Source: Rhizobacter sp. Root404 (GTDB taxonomy: Bacteria; Pseudomonadota; Gammaproteobacteria; Burkholderiales; Burkholderiaceae_C). From it: DNA of 64,000 nucleotides. Location: assembly GCF_001425865.1 (NCBI RefSeq), contig NZ_LMDS01000004.1, positions 313,515 through 377,514 of the forward strand, in the 5' to 3' direction. Within the stretch, counting starts at the first letter, position 1. The number at the start of each line of letters is the position of its first letter. Shown piece by piece: positions 1-9,360 of the stretch. The position numbers and the translations under genes were made by a program. The notes below the pieces were generated by a model. The model searched no databases. It was not told where the DNA came from and worked only from the letters and a program-made list of their open reading frames with translations.

Positions 1-1088
1 TCGACGCGGCCATCCTCGGCGTGCTGGAGAGTTGCCAGTTCACGCTCGGCAGCGAGGTGGCCGCGTTCGAGCAGGAGTTCGCCGCGTACTGCGGCGCGGC
101 CGAGGGCATCGGCGTCAACACCGGCACCAGCGCCTTGCACCTCGCGCTGCTGGCCGCCGGCATCGGCGCCGGCGACGAGGTGATCACCGTGCCCTTCACG
201 TTCATCGCGACCGCGTCCGCGATCGACTACACCGGCGCCCGGCCGGTCTTCGTCGACATCGACCCGCGCACCTACACGATGGACCCGAATGCCATCGAAG
301 CGGCGATCACCCCGCGCACCAAGGCGATCGTGCCGGTGCATCTGTACGGCCAGGCCGCCGACATGGACCCGATCCTGGAAATCGCACGCCGCCACGGCCT
401 CGTCGTCATCGAGGACGCGTGCCAGGCGCACGGCGCCGACTACAAGGGCCGCCGCGTCGGCAGCCTGGGCGACCTCGGCTGCTTCAGCTTCTATCCCGGC
501 AAGAACCTCGGGGCCTATGGCGAGGGCGGCATGGTCGTCACCGACCGCCCGGACTACGCGCGCACGATTCGCATGCTGCGCGACTGGGGCGCCGAGAAGA
601 AGTACCACCACGTGCTGAAGGGCTACAACTTCCGCCTCGAGGGCATGGCCGGCGCCGTGCTGCGCGTGAAGCTGCGGCACCTGGAGGCCTGGACCGAGGC
701 GCGACGCGCGGCCGCCGCGCGCTACGACGCGCTGCTCGGCGCCGCGGGGATCGCGACGCCCGCGGCGAGCAGCGTCAACCGGCACGTCTATCACCTCTAC
801 GTCATCCGCACCGATCGGCGCCAGGCCCTGCAGGAGGGCCTGGCCGCCTGCGGCATCCAGACCGGCATCCACTACCCGACGCCGGTGCACCTGCTGCCCG
901 CGTTCGCGGAACTCGGCCACCGCGTCGGGGACTTCCCGCATGCCGAGCGCGCGGCGAACGAGGTGCTGTCGCTTCCGATGTTCCCGGAGCTGACGGCCGC
1001 GCAGACGGCCGAGGTGGCGCAAGCGGTGATCGCCCTGGACGGCGCGACGCAGGCCACGCGGCGCGAGGCGGTCACATCGCCGGCGTGA
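1..1088 (+). CDS. DegT/DnrJ/EryC1-family sugar aminotransferase, 5' end outside window
   Basis: PLP-dependent aminotransferase that would put an amino group on a keto-sugar nucleotide in the cytoplasm. The frame is open from the first bases (about 362 residues visible), and the first codons read like the usual family N-terminus, so only a short N-terminal piece is missing. Family marks: NTGTSALHLAL near the start, DACQAHGA, and the PLP lysine in FYPGKNLGAYGEGG near base 502. The next gene, 6 bp downstream, is a PglD/NeuD-type acetyltransferase; such pairs make N-acetylated amino sugars (bacillosamine-type routes are the known model). The exact sugar cannot be read from sequence. A second DegT enzyme lies at 14236-15441. 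Confidence 0.93.
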   Translation, partial: DAAILGVLESCQFTLGSEVAAFEQEFAAYCGAAEGIGVNTGTSALHLALLAAGIGAGDEVITVPFTFIATASAIDYTGARPVFVDIDPRTYTMDPNAIEAAITPRTKAIVPVHLYGQAADMDPILEIARRHGLVVIEDACQAHGADYKGRRVGSLGDLGCFSFYPGKNLGAYGEGGMVVTDRPDYARTIRMLRDWGAEKKYHHVLKGYNFRLEGMAGAVLRVKLRHLEAWTEARRAAAARYDALLGAAGIATPAASSVNRHVYHLYVIRTDRRQALQEGLAACGIQTGIHYPTPVHLLPAFAELGHRVGDFPHAERAANEVLSLPMFPELTAAQTAEVAQAVIALDGATQATRREAVTSPA

Positions 1089-1094
1089 GCCGCG

Positions 1095-1772
1095 ATGCGT
1101 GTCGAGCACCCGACCGCCCCGGAGGCCGCGCCCGGCCCGCGGCCGCTGCTGATCTTCCCGTGCAACGGCAACGCGATCGAAGCACTCGATTGCCTGGGCA
1201 GCACCTACCGGCTGCTCGGCTTCGTCGATGATTCGCCGGCCAAGCTCGGCCGCCAGGTGCACGGCCACGAGGTCTTCCCGCGCGCGGCGTTCGGCGACTG
1301 GCCGGAGGCCATGGTGCTGGCCGTCCCGGGCAGCGCGCAGTCCTTCCGCTCACGGCGCGCGCTGATCGAGAGCCTGGGCGTCGCGCCCGACCGGTTCGCG
1401 CGCGTCGTGCATCCGGCCGCGCGGGTGTCTCCGCTGGCCGTGCTCGGCCACAACCTGCTCGTGATGGCCGGCGTGGTGATCACCAGCAACGCCCGTATCG
1501 GCCATCACGTGTGCGTGTTGCCGAACAGCGTGATCCACCATGACGTGCAGGTGGACGACTGGAGCCTGATCGGCTCCAACGTCACGCTGGCGGGTGGCAC
1601 GCGGCTCGGCGAGAACTGCTACATCGGCAGCGGCTCGAGCGTGATGAACGGGCTCGACATCGGTGACGGCGCCCTGGTCGGCATCGGCAGCACGGTGATC
1701 CGGCCGGTCGCGGCCGGCGCCGTCGTCGCGGGCAACCCGGCACGTCCGCTGGCGCGCGCGCACCGGCCCTGA
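1095..1772 (+). CDS. PglD/NeuD-like sugar O/N-acetyltransferase
   Basis: A 225-residue acyltransferase, likely acetyl-CoA dependent and cytoplasmic. Residues ~15-95 form a PglD-type N-terminal Rossmann-like domain (GFVDDSPAKLG). Residues ~100-220 form a left-handed beta-helix with hexapeptide-type repeats (ITSNARIGHHVCVLPNSVI, IGSNVTLAGG, IGIGSTVI) and the usual C-terminal GNPA. Its histidine-rich turn (NSVIHHDV) fits the catalytic histidine region of PglD/NeuD. It follows the aminotransferase by 6 bp, so the two are probably co-transcribed and act in sequence on one amino sugar. It ends facing the leftward gene at 1821; the 48-bp gap holds only a weak GC-rich inverted repeat. Confidence 0.88.
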   Translation: MRVEHPTAPEAAPGPRPLLIFPCNGNAIEALDCLGSTYRLLGFVDDSPAKLGRQVHGHEVFPRAAFGDWPEAMVLAVPGSAQSFRSRRALIESLGVAPDRFARVVHPAARVSPLAVLGHNLLVMAGVVITSNARIGHHVCVLPNSVIHHDVQVDDWSLIGSNVTLAGGTRLGENCYIGSGSSVMNGLDIGDGALVGIGSTVIRPVAAGAVVAGNPARPLARAHRP

Positions 1773-1820
1773 GTTCGGGCCAGCACACGCCGGACCGCCA
1801 CGCCGGCGGCCCGCCGCACT

Positions 1821-4800
1821 TCAGAACAGGCCGGTCGTGAACGACCAGGTCCGGTTGGCGCCCAGCGCATTGCCCGCCAGGTCCTTCACCCGGGGATCGG
1901 TCGTTCCGCCACGGATGGTGACCGTGTACCGAGCGAGGGCCGACAGCGTGGAGTTCGGGTTCAGCGTGACCACGCGGGTCGTCGCGTTGTAGGTCACGGT
2001 CGCGGCGATCAGCGTGTTGGACGAGTTTCGCAGCTGCACGGTGGTGGTGTTGATCGTCGCGGGATCCATCGCCTCGCTGAAGGTGGCCGTCACATTGGCC
2101 GTCCGGCTGACACTGATCGCGCCGCTGCCCGGCGAGATCGCGGTGACCGTCGGTGCCGTCGTGTCGGCCGCGACGGTGGTGAAGCTCCACACCCGGTTTG
2201 CGGCCATGGCGTTGCCGGCCACGTCCTTCACGCCGGTGCCGACCGTCATCGTGTACGTGGTCGATCCGGCGAGCGCGGCCGAGGGCGTCAACGTGGCGAC
2301 CCGGGTGGTCGCGTTGTAGGCGACCGTCGCGGCGACGAGGGTGTTGGCGGCGTTGCGCAGCTGCAGGTTGGACGCGGTGATCGTTGCCGCGTCCATCGCT
2401 TCGCTGAACGTGGCCGTGACCGTCGTCGTGCGGCTCACGCCGGTCGCCCCGCTCGCCGGCGAGACCGCCGTCACGGTGGGCGGCGTGGTGTCGGCTGCGA
2501 CCGTCGTGAACGTCCACACCCGGTCGGCGACCATCGCGTTGCCGGCCACGTCCTTCACCGCCGACTTCACCGTCGCGGTGTAGACCGTGGCGGCGGCCAG
2601 CGTGGCACCGGGTGTCAGCGTCGCCACGCGGGTCGTCGCGTTGTAGGCGAAGCTGGCTGCGACGAGCGTGTTCGCGGCATCGCGCAACTCGACGTTGGCC
2701 GCGACCACCGTGCTCGCGTCCATCGGCTCGCTGAAGGTGGCCGTCACGGTCGTCGAGCGGCTCACCCCCGTGGCGCCGGAGGCCGGCGTCACGGTGGCCA
2801 CCGTCGGCGGCGTGGTGTCGGTACTCCCGCCCGACGGCGAGAACACGACGTCGACCCAGTAGTTCGTGCCCTGGTAGCTCGCGTTCGGGAAGGTCGTGGT
2901 GGCGGCGTAGGCATAGACGCCGTTGCCGCCGTTCGTGCCGTCCCTCAGCGCGTGCAGCGGCGGGTTGTCGACCGCGGCGGCCGAGAAGCCGTTGTTGTCG
3001 CCGGCATAGCGCCCCACCGGCGCGAGGTACGACGCGACGTAAACCGTGTTCGCGGTGATCGCGACCGGCGTCGTGAAGTTCACTTGCTGCCAACCCGACG
3101 CCGTTTCATTGGTGAAGGTCGCGGTGGCGAGTTGGGCGCCGCCGCTGGTCCACAACGTGCCGACGTGCGTGCCGGTGTTGCCACTGCCCTTGTAGAAGCG
3201 GATGCCGCTGATGACGCCGTCGACGTCGGCGGTGAACTTGACGCCGACGTTGACCGCCGCCGCGTCCGCCTCGCTCGCATTCACCGGCGCGGCCAGCGGC
3301 GAGAAGATCGTGCACGGGCAAACCTGCGAGCCGACCGTGACGGACACCCCGGCCGACGGCGTCTCCAGGTTGCCGCTGTCATCGACCGCGCGCGACTTGA
3401 TCACGGGGGTCGATGCCGCCCCCGGCGTCCACGCGTAGCTCCAGCTCTCCCGGCCGGTGGCCCGGTTCCAGGTGGCGCCGCCGTCGGTCGACACCTCGAC
3501 GCCGCCGACCACGCCGCCGCCCGTGTCGGACGCCGTGCCGGTGATCGTGATGGGGCTGCCCGAGCCCACCGTCGCCCCCGAAGCGGGCGAGGTGATCGTC
3601 GACACCGGCGCGACCGCATCGGTCGACGCCGCCGCGACGTTGAGGCCCGACTGCAGCGCGGCCGGCTGCACGCCCATGTCGGCGAACAGGTTCACCGTGG
3701 CCTGCTGCATGCGCGGGTCGGCCGGCGTGCTGCCGCGGTCATGGGTGGCATCGAGGCCCCAGCTCCACTGCACCGTGCCGGCGCCGAACACGCGCGCACC
3801 GCTGGCATGCTTGTACAGCGTCAGGGCGTGCGTGACGGTGCCCTGGCCGTACGTGTTGCCGTAGTCGAGCAGCATGCCGCCCGAGGTGATCGCGGTGGTC
3901 GACATGCGGAACAGGCCGGCCGGCCGGAAGCCGTTGTCAAGGTCGCTGTCCCACTCGTACCCGAGCGTGCCGATCGGCAGGGTCGCGGTCTGGCCGCTGC
4001 CGAGCGCCGCGACGCTGGTGTTGCGCCACAAGCGCATCTTGCCGTCGGCGGCCGGCACCGTGATCGAGTACGGCGTGCCGGTGTCGTTGTTCATGAAGAT
4101 CGTGCCCGCGAGCGCGTTCTCCGGCCGGCCGCCATCGGCCGGCGGCGAGAAGCGCGGATCGCGCCAGGTGCCGGTCCAGGCCGGGGTCGGATCGATCTTC
4201 GCGTTGGCCGCGGTCTCCTTGTAGCTCACCAGCGTGCGGTAGGTGGTGCCGGAGCCGTCGATGCTGTTCTCCCAGCGCGTCTTCCAGAAGATCTCGTTGC
4301 CGCTGAAGAACGCAAGGTTGACGCCGGCCGCGCGCGCTGCCTCGACGTTGGCGCGCTGTCCGCCGGACCAGTATTCGTCGTGCCCGACCGAGAGGAAGGC
4401 CTTGTGGTTGAGGATCAGGCTGCCGGATCGGTCGGCGTCGACCCCGGTGAAGTAGGTGACGTGGTAGCCGTTGGCCTCGAGCCAGCGAACCATCGGGTAC
4501 TCGGCGTTGAAGACCCAGTCCTGCCCGTTGTCCACTGCCCGCGTCGTGAAGGGCCGGTTGTAGCTGACCTTGTAGGCGCGCCCGGCGGGCGAGCCGGTGT
4601 ACAGGCTGTTGCCGCCGTATTGGTTGTAGGCCTGCCACGTGGTGTCAGACGTCTGGAACAACAGGTCCGAGGTGCTGGCGTCGTCGCGCACCACGAAGAC
4701 GATGTGGCTCGCCCCGCCGGTGTCGGGCCGCACCAGGCGCGCGAAGTAGATGCCCGACGCCGCGTCGGCCGGGATCGCCCAGCTGCCCGAGACCGCCCAG

Positions 4801-7800
4801 TTGCCGCAGTCGACCAGGCCGGTGGAGGTGTCGTTCAGGCACGCGGGCTGGGTCTGCGGGAGCGCAACAGACGGATTGACGCTCGCCACCTTGCGCGCGC
4901 CGAGGCCGCCGTAGTAGCCCATGCGGTAGATGTCGAAGCGGTAGGCCGTCGCAGTCGTCTTGACCTTGAAGCTGACCGTGCTGCCGCGGTTCACGCTGAT
5001 CTGGGTCGCGAAGCCCTGCAGCGTCGAATCCCCGGCGCCGCTCACGTCCCACTCGGAGGCCGGGTTGCCGGTCCGGCAGTTCTCGGCCACGACCGGGTTC
5101 GCCGGGGCGGCGCACGACCCGCCGGCGGCACCGGTGCTGAACGTCCAGCTCGCGGTGGCCGCGAGCGGGTTGCCGGCCACGTCCTTGATGCGCGGATCGG
5201 TCGCCCCCCCCTTGAGCGCGGCCGTGTAGCTCGTCGACGCACTCAGCGGCGCCGACGGCAGGAACATCGCCGAGTTCGTCGACGCGTTGTACGACACGGT
5301 CCCGGCCACGGCCGTCCCCGACCCACTGGTCAGCGTGAAGGTGGCGGTGGTCAGCGTCGCCGGATCGATCGGCTCGCTGAACGTCGCCGTGACCGTCGCG
5401 CCGAGCGCGACACCGGTGGCTCCGCCGGCGGGCGTGCTTGAGATCACCGTCGGCGGCGTGGTGTCCGGCGGCGCGGCGCCGCTCGGCGTGAACGCGACGT
5501 CGACCCAGTAATTGGTCGCATTGAAGCTCGACACCGGGAAGGTACTCGAGGCGCCGTACGCGTAGACGCCGTTGCCGCCTCCGCCGACGCCGTTCTGCAG
5601 CAGGTGGATCGGTGACCGGTCGACCCCGGCCGAGGCGAAGTAGGCCCCATCGGCCGCGTAGTTGCCAACCGGCGCGAAGTACGACGCGACGTAGACCGTG
5701 TTCGCGGTGATCGCCACCGGCGTCGCGAAGTTCACCTGCTGCCAGCCGCTAGCCGTCTCGGCGGTGAAGGTTGCCCGGGCCAGCAGCGTGCCGGTGCTTG
5801 TCCAGAGGTTGCCGATGTGCGTGCCGGTGTTGGTGCTGCCCTTGTAGAAGCGGATGCCGCTGACGGTGCCGTTGACGTCGGCGGTGAAGCGCACGCCGAG
5901 CTCGACCGAATTGGGGTCGTTGACCGAGGCGGACGCCGGGGTGGAGGTGGCCGCGAAGCCGCCGCACGGGCAGTTCGGGTACCCGACCGCACTCGTCGTG
6001 AAGGACCAGGTCAGGTCGGCAGCCAACGCGTTACCGGCGGCATCCTTGACGCGCGGGTCGGCGGCGCCGCCGCGCACCAATGCCGTGTACGTGGTGGATG
6101 CGGCCAGCGGCGCACTCGGGACGAGCGTCGCCGTGCGCGTCGCCGCGTCGTACGTGATGGTCGCCGCGACCAGCGCGTTGGACGCATCGCGCAACTCGAA
6201 GGTCGCCGCGCCGATCGTCGACGCGTCCATCGCCTCGCTGAAGGTCACCGCCGGACGGGCCTGCGCGCTGACCTCGGTCGCGCCGTTGCTGGGCGTCACC
6301 AGCGTCGACAGCGGCGCCGCGGCGTCGGTGCCGTAAGTGGCGACATAGGCGCCGGCGTCGGCCGCGAACACCGCGTACTCGACCCCCTTGACGACGCTGA
6401 CCGTGAAGCTGACCGGCGCACCCGCGCGCGTGATCCCGCTGAGCAGGCCGTTGCCGGCGCGCGTGGGCAGCATGCCCTGCAGGCCGACCGCAGCCGGGTC
6501 GCGCGTGACCGAGAAGCCCAGCGCGGCGCCGTTCCAGCCGAAGGACCCGAACGACGAGGCATTGCGCGCGTCCAGCCAGGTCAGCATCTGGCGCGAGCTG
6601 ACGATCGGCACGCCGCGCGCCTGCGCGGCCGCGACCGTGGCGTCGGCCTCGGGCGAGGAGACGGCGTCGGTGTGGGCATTGATCGTGTAGACGCCGTAGT
6701 ACCCCTGCGGTCCCAAGGCGCGGTCCAGCAGCGTGGTGACGGTGAACGGGTACGACTGACCCGATTCGTCGGTCATCTGCGACACCGTCTGGTAGACATC
6801 GACGATGCTGCCGTCGGTCCGCATGAAGCGCATCGGCATCGCCGATCCGGTGAACAGGCCGGGCACGTCATTGACCCAGCCGGGTGGCCAGAAGTAGTAG
6901 GAGGTGTCCAGGCGGATCCCGTTGTTGAACTGGACGTCCGCTGCGGTCGTCGCGTCGCTCCACACGATGCAGTGGTGACGCATCGTGCGCGGCCCGGTGA
7001 GGCCGGTGTATTTCGCGCGCCAGTCGGCGAGCTGGCCGCTGTAGAACGAGTCGAGCGACGCCCGGTCGTAATCGGCGCAGCCCGTGTTGATGTGCAGCCC
7101 GATCTCGAAGCCGTTGGCGTCGTACTGCACGGCCTGGGCATTGGTGAGCGGCGTGGACGCGTAGATGTAGGACGTGCCGCGCACGCACTCCCAGTTGGCG
7201 ACTGAGCAACCGGCCGGACTGGCCGCCGCGAATTGATCGAAGCGGCCGGCGGTGCCCCCGTTGCCGTGGTCGTCGCCGGTCATCACGACGACGGCCTTCT
7301 TGCCGTTCGGGAAGTACCAGAAACGCGGCAGCGGCTTGCGGCTCGCGTTCATCTGCAGGATCAGGTTGGCCAGCAGGCGCTGCTGTTCGTCCGCCTGCGG
7401 GATGGCGACCTTGGTGAGGTCGATCCAGTCCGGCTGAGGGTCGCCCGTGGCGGCGCCGAAGAACTTGTCATCCGAACGGATCGGCGCGAAACCGTCGCGC
7501 TCCTGGGCCAGCCACGCCGGGTTGCCCTGGCGCGTCGTGACGACCGATTCGGCCAGATCGAACGCGAAGGCGGCCGCCTTCCCGCTGCCCGCCGCGTTGA
7601 GCGTCAGCGCCGGGCTGTTCGTGGCCGCCGTGGCGGTGCTGTACAGCGTGGCCAGGCGCTGCGCGCTGCCGACCGTGTAGAGGTTCGCCGCGCCGTGGTA
7701 CTGGAGGGTCTGGCCGACGATGCCGTTGCCGGGGCTCTTGCCGGTGTCGACGAGCAGATACGCATTCGACAGCGTGGTGCCGGTCGAGGTGACGCCGAGC

Positions 7801-8180
7801 AGCGCATCGAGCGAGGCGTCGGGCGCCATCGCGATCAGGTTGCCGCCACCGTTGACCCAGGTGGCGAACATCGAGGCCTGGCCGGCCGCGAGTGGCATGC
7901 GCGCCAGGATCACGACGTCGTAGGCGGCGAGCTGGCTGGCGGTGACCGAGGCGATGTCGGCCACCGCAAAACTGTTGAAACCTTCGGTGCGCAGGATCTC
8001 GGCGTAATACTTGCCGTGGTTGGCGCCGGCCGTCGTGACGACCAGGATGGGCCCCCCCGGCCCCTGCGACGGGTCGGCCGCGGCCGCCTCGCCGGTCACG
8101 CCGAACAGACCGCCGACGAGCAACGCGGCCGCCAACATCATCCGCGCAAACGCGGCCCGGACCCCTGCAAGCTCTTTCAT
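1821..8180 (-). CDS. Giant secreted multidomain protein: deacetylase-like, DUF4082, Big_5 and dimethylformamidase-like domains
   Basis: A 2119-residue protein with a signal peptide (residues ~1-35, ending in an Ala-rich cleavage region). Rough layout by eye: ThuA/amidotransferase-like N-terminal domain (~40-290); polysaccharide-deacetylase-like domain (~295-550) with TGDDHG and GLHINTG motifs; Big_5-type Ig domain (~627-730); DUF4082 (~730-903); Big_5 (~907-1020); a large domain like the C-terminal part of N,N-dimethylformamidase beta subunit (~1030-1510, with YRMGYYGG and SVGHDEYWS); Ig-like domain (~1540-1630); second DUF4082 (~1630-1783); three tandem Big_5 domains to the end. AAGGA stands 5 nt before the ATG. 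It is the last gene of the leftward operon with Wzz, tyrosine kinase and WD40 lipoprotein, so an extracellular role in handling or modifying the EPS is plausible but inferred. Confidence 0.9.
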   Translation of the reverse strand: MKELAGVRAAFARMMLAAALLVGGLFGVTGEAAAADPSQGPGGPILVVTTAGANHGKYYAEILRTEGFNSFAVADIASVTASQLAAYDVVILARMPLAAGQASMFATWVNGGGNLIAMAPDASLDALLGVTSTGTTLSNAYLLVDTGKSPGNGIVGQTLQYHGAANLYTVGSAQRLATLYSTATAATNSPALTLNAAGSGKAAAFAFDLAESVVTTRQGNPAWLAQERDGFAPIRSDDKFFGAATGDPQPDWIDLTKVAIPQADEQQRLLANLILQMNASRKPLPRFWYFPNGKKAVVVMTGDDHGNGGTAGRFDQFAAASPAGCSVANWECVRGTSYIYASTPLTNAQAVQYDANGFEIGLHINTGCADYDRASLDSFYSGQLADWRAKYTGLTGPRTMRHHCIVWSDATTAADVQFNNGIRLDTSYYFWPPGWVNDVPGLFTGSAMPMRFMRTDGSIVDVYQTVSQMTDESGQSYPFTVTTLLDRALGPQGYYGVYTINAHTDAVSSPEADATVAAAQARGVPIVSSRQMLTWLDARNASSFGSFGWNGAALGFSVTRDPAAVGLQGMLPTRAGNGLLSGITRAGAPVSFTVSVVKGVEYAVFAADAGAYVATYGTDAAAPLSTLVTPSNGATEVSAQARPAVTFSEAMDASTIGAATFELRDASNALVAATITYDAATRTATLVPSAPLAASTTYTALVRGGAADPRVKDAAGNALAADLTWSFTTSAVGYPNCPCGGFAATSTPASASVNDPNSVELGVRFTADVNGTVSGIRFYKGSTNTGTHIGNLWTSTGTLLARATFTAETASGWQQVNFATPVAITANTVYVASYFAPVGNYAADGAYFASAGVDRSPIHLLQNGVGGGGNGVYAYGASSTFPVSSFNATNYWVDVAFTPSGAAPPDTTPPTVISSTPAGGATGVALGATVTATFSEPIDPATLTTATFTLTSGSGTAVAGTVSYNASTNSAMFLPSAPLSASTSYTAALKGGATDPRIKDVAGNPLAATASWTFSTGAAGGSCAAPANPVVAENCRTGNPASEWDVSGAGDSTLQGFATQISVNRGSTVSFKVKTTATAYRFDIYRMGYYGGLGARKVASVNPSVALPQTQPACLNDTSTGLVDCGNWAVSGSWAIPADAASGIYFARLVRPDTGGASHIVFVVRDDASTSDLLFQTSDTTWQAYNQYGGNSLYTGSPAGRAYKVSYNRPFTTRAVDNGQDWVFNAEYPMVRWLEANGYHVTYFTGVDADRSGSLILNHKAFLSVGHDEYWSGGQRANVEAARAAGVNLAFFSGNEIFWKTRWENSIDGSGTTYRTLVSYKETAANAKIDPTPAWTGTWRDPRFSPPADGGRPENALAGTIFMNNDTGTPYSITVPAADGKMRLWRNTSVAALGSGQTATLPIGTLGYEWDSDLDNGFRPAGLFRMSTTAITSGGMLLDYGNTYGQGTVTHALTLYKHASGARVFGAGTVQWSWGLDATHDRGSTPADPRMQQATVNLFADMGVQPAALQSGLNVAAASTDAVAPVSTITSPASGATVGSGSPITITGTASDTGGGVVGGVEVSTDGGATWNRATGRESWSYAWTPGAASTPVIKSRAVDDSGNLETPSAGVSVTVGSQVCPCTIFSPLAAPVNASEADAAAVNVGVKFTADVDGVISGIRFYKGSGNTGTHVGTLWTSGGAQLATATFTNETASGWQQVNFTTPVAITANTVYVASYLAPVGRYAGDNNGFSAAAVDNPPLHALRDGTNGGNGVYAYAATTTFPNASYQGTNYWVDVVFSPSGGSTDTTPPTVATVTPASGATGVSRSTTVTATFSEPMDASTVVAANVELRDAANTLVAASFAYNATTRVATLTPGATLAAATVYTATVKSAVKDVAGNAMVADRVWTFTTVAADTTPPTVTAVSPASGATGVSRTTTVTATFSEAMDAATITASNLQLRNAANTLVAATVAYNATTRVATLTPSAALAGSTTYTMTVGTGVKDVAGNAMAANRVWSFTTVAADTTAPTVTAISPGSGAISVSRTANVTATFSEAMDPATINTTTVQLRNSSNTLIAATVTYNATTRVVTLNPNSTLSALARYTVTIRGGTTDPRVKDLAGNALGANRTWSFTTGLF

Positions 8181-8229
8181 CGTCGTTCCTTGGATTCAAC
8201 CTGCGCTGCCGACCTGCGGACTCGCCGCC

Positions 8230-9309
8230 TCAGGTCTTCCCGCGCTTGATCGTCTTGGCCGAGACCTGCCCCTGGTCGTCACCGACCAGCAGCAACGTCG
8301 GGTCCCGCACGTCGAACGCGATCGCATTGACCGCGGTCCCGGGGGCCGCGAATTCCTGGGTCAGGGCGTGCTGCGCGACGTCCCAGACCGAGACGGTGCC
8401 GTCGGCGCCGCCACCGGCCAGCACCGCGCCATCACGGCTGAATGCGAGCGTGCGGACGGCCGCCCGCTGCCCGCTCAGCGCCTGCACCTGCTGGCCGCTC
8501 GCCATGTCCCAGACGATGACCTTGCCGTCCTCGCCGGCGCTCGCGAGCAGCCTCCCGTCGGGGCTGAACGCCAGCGCGTTCACCTCGTCGGCATGACCGA
8601 GGAGCACGCGCACCAGCTTGCCGCTCGCCGTGTCCCAGACCTGGATGCGGGCATCCCCGCCACCGCCGGCCACCAGGCGCCCGTCCGGCGTGAAGCTCAG
8701 CGCGTTGACGAAATCGGTCGCGCCGCGCAGCACCCGCACGAGGCGGCCGGTGGTCGTGTCCCACAGCATCACGCGGGTCTCTTCGCCGCCGGCGGCCACC
8801 AGCGTGCCGCTGCCGTTCGCGGCCACGGCGCGCAGCACGCCTTCGTGCCCCTGCAGCGTCAGCGGCACATCGCCGGCGCCGACACGCCAGAGCTTCACCG
8901 CACTGTCGCGACCGGCGCTTAGCAGGTTCCGGCTGTCCGCGCTGAACAGCAGCCCGGCACTCGCCGGTCCACCGGCGGCCTTGAGCAGCTTCTTGGTCTT
9001 CAGGCTGCCCGGGTCGAGCACGCTGACGCCGCCGTCCGACGTCGCGATGCCGATCGAGCTGCCGTCGGGGGCGACCGCGATCGAGGTGACGCCCTTGCGC
9101 GCGAGCGATCTGGCCTTCGGCTTCTTGGCCGCGCTGAGGGCCTTCGCGGTGGGCGCTTCCACCGCGGCTGCGGTCGCGATCGCGGCGTCGGCCGCGGCGC
9201 GCTCCTCGCGGGCGTCTTCGCCTCCGCCGCAGGCCGCGAGCGCGAGGCCGACGGTCGTGCACGCCGCGAGCCCGCGGACGCGGCGGATCGGATCGGTGGC
9301 AATCTTCAT
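8230..9309 (-). CDS. WD40-repeat lipoprotein
   Basis: About 359 residues. The N-terminus has a lipoprotein signal with lipobox LALAAC followed by GGG, so it is probably lipid-anchored in the envelope. A low-complexity Ala/Lys-rich linker leads to six or seven WD40 repeats (for example VMLWDTTTGRLVRVL, IQVWDTASGKLVRVL, VIVWDMASGQQVQAL), which should close a beta-propeller for protein binding. The ATG at 9309 is chosen over an upstream TTG because AGGAG sits 6 nt before it. It lies between the tyrosine autokinase and the giant secreted protein in the same operon, so it may be a scaffold for EPS assembly; no catalytic domain is visible. WD40 lipoproteins are not part of the standard EPS set. Confidence 0.9.
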   Translation of the reverse strand: MKIATDPIRRVRGLAACTTVGLALAACGGGEDAREERAAADAAIATAAAVEAPTAKALSAAKKPKARSLARKGVTSIAVAPDGSSIGIATSDGGVSVLDPGSLKTKKLLKAAGGPASAGLLFSADSRNLLSAGRDSAVKLWRVGAGDVPLTLQGHEGVLRAVAANGSGTLVAAGGEETRVMLWDTTTGRLVRVLRGATDFVNALSFTPDGRLVAGGGGDARIQVWDTASGKLVRVLLGHADEVNALAFSPDGRLLASAGEDGKVIVWDMASGQQVQALSGQRAAVRTLAFSRDGAVLAGGGADGTVSVWDVAQHALTQEFAAPGTAVNAIAFDVRDPTLLLVGDDQGQVSAKTIKRGKT

Positions 9310-9360
9310 GGGCAACTCCTGAACCCTGTCAAAACCGCGTGACGCCCGGTGTCGCCGGGC

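Noticed and set aside
2952..5441. Open frame of 829 codons on the plus strand
   Set aside because: It is the antisense shadow of the giant secreted protein gene. It is Arg/Gly/Val-rich with no domain, which is common in high-GC DNA.
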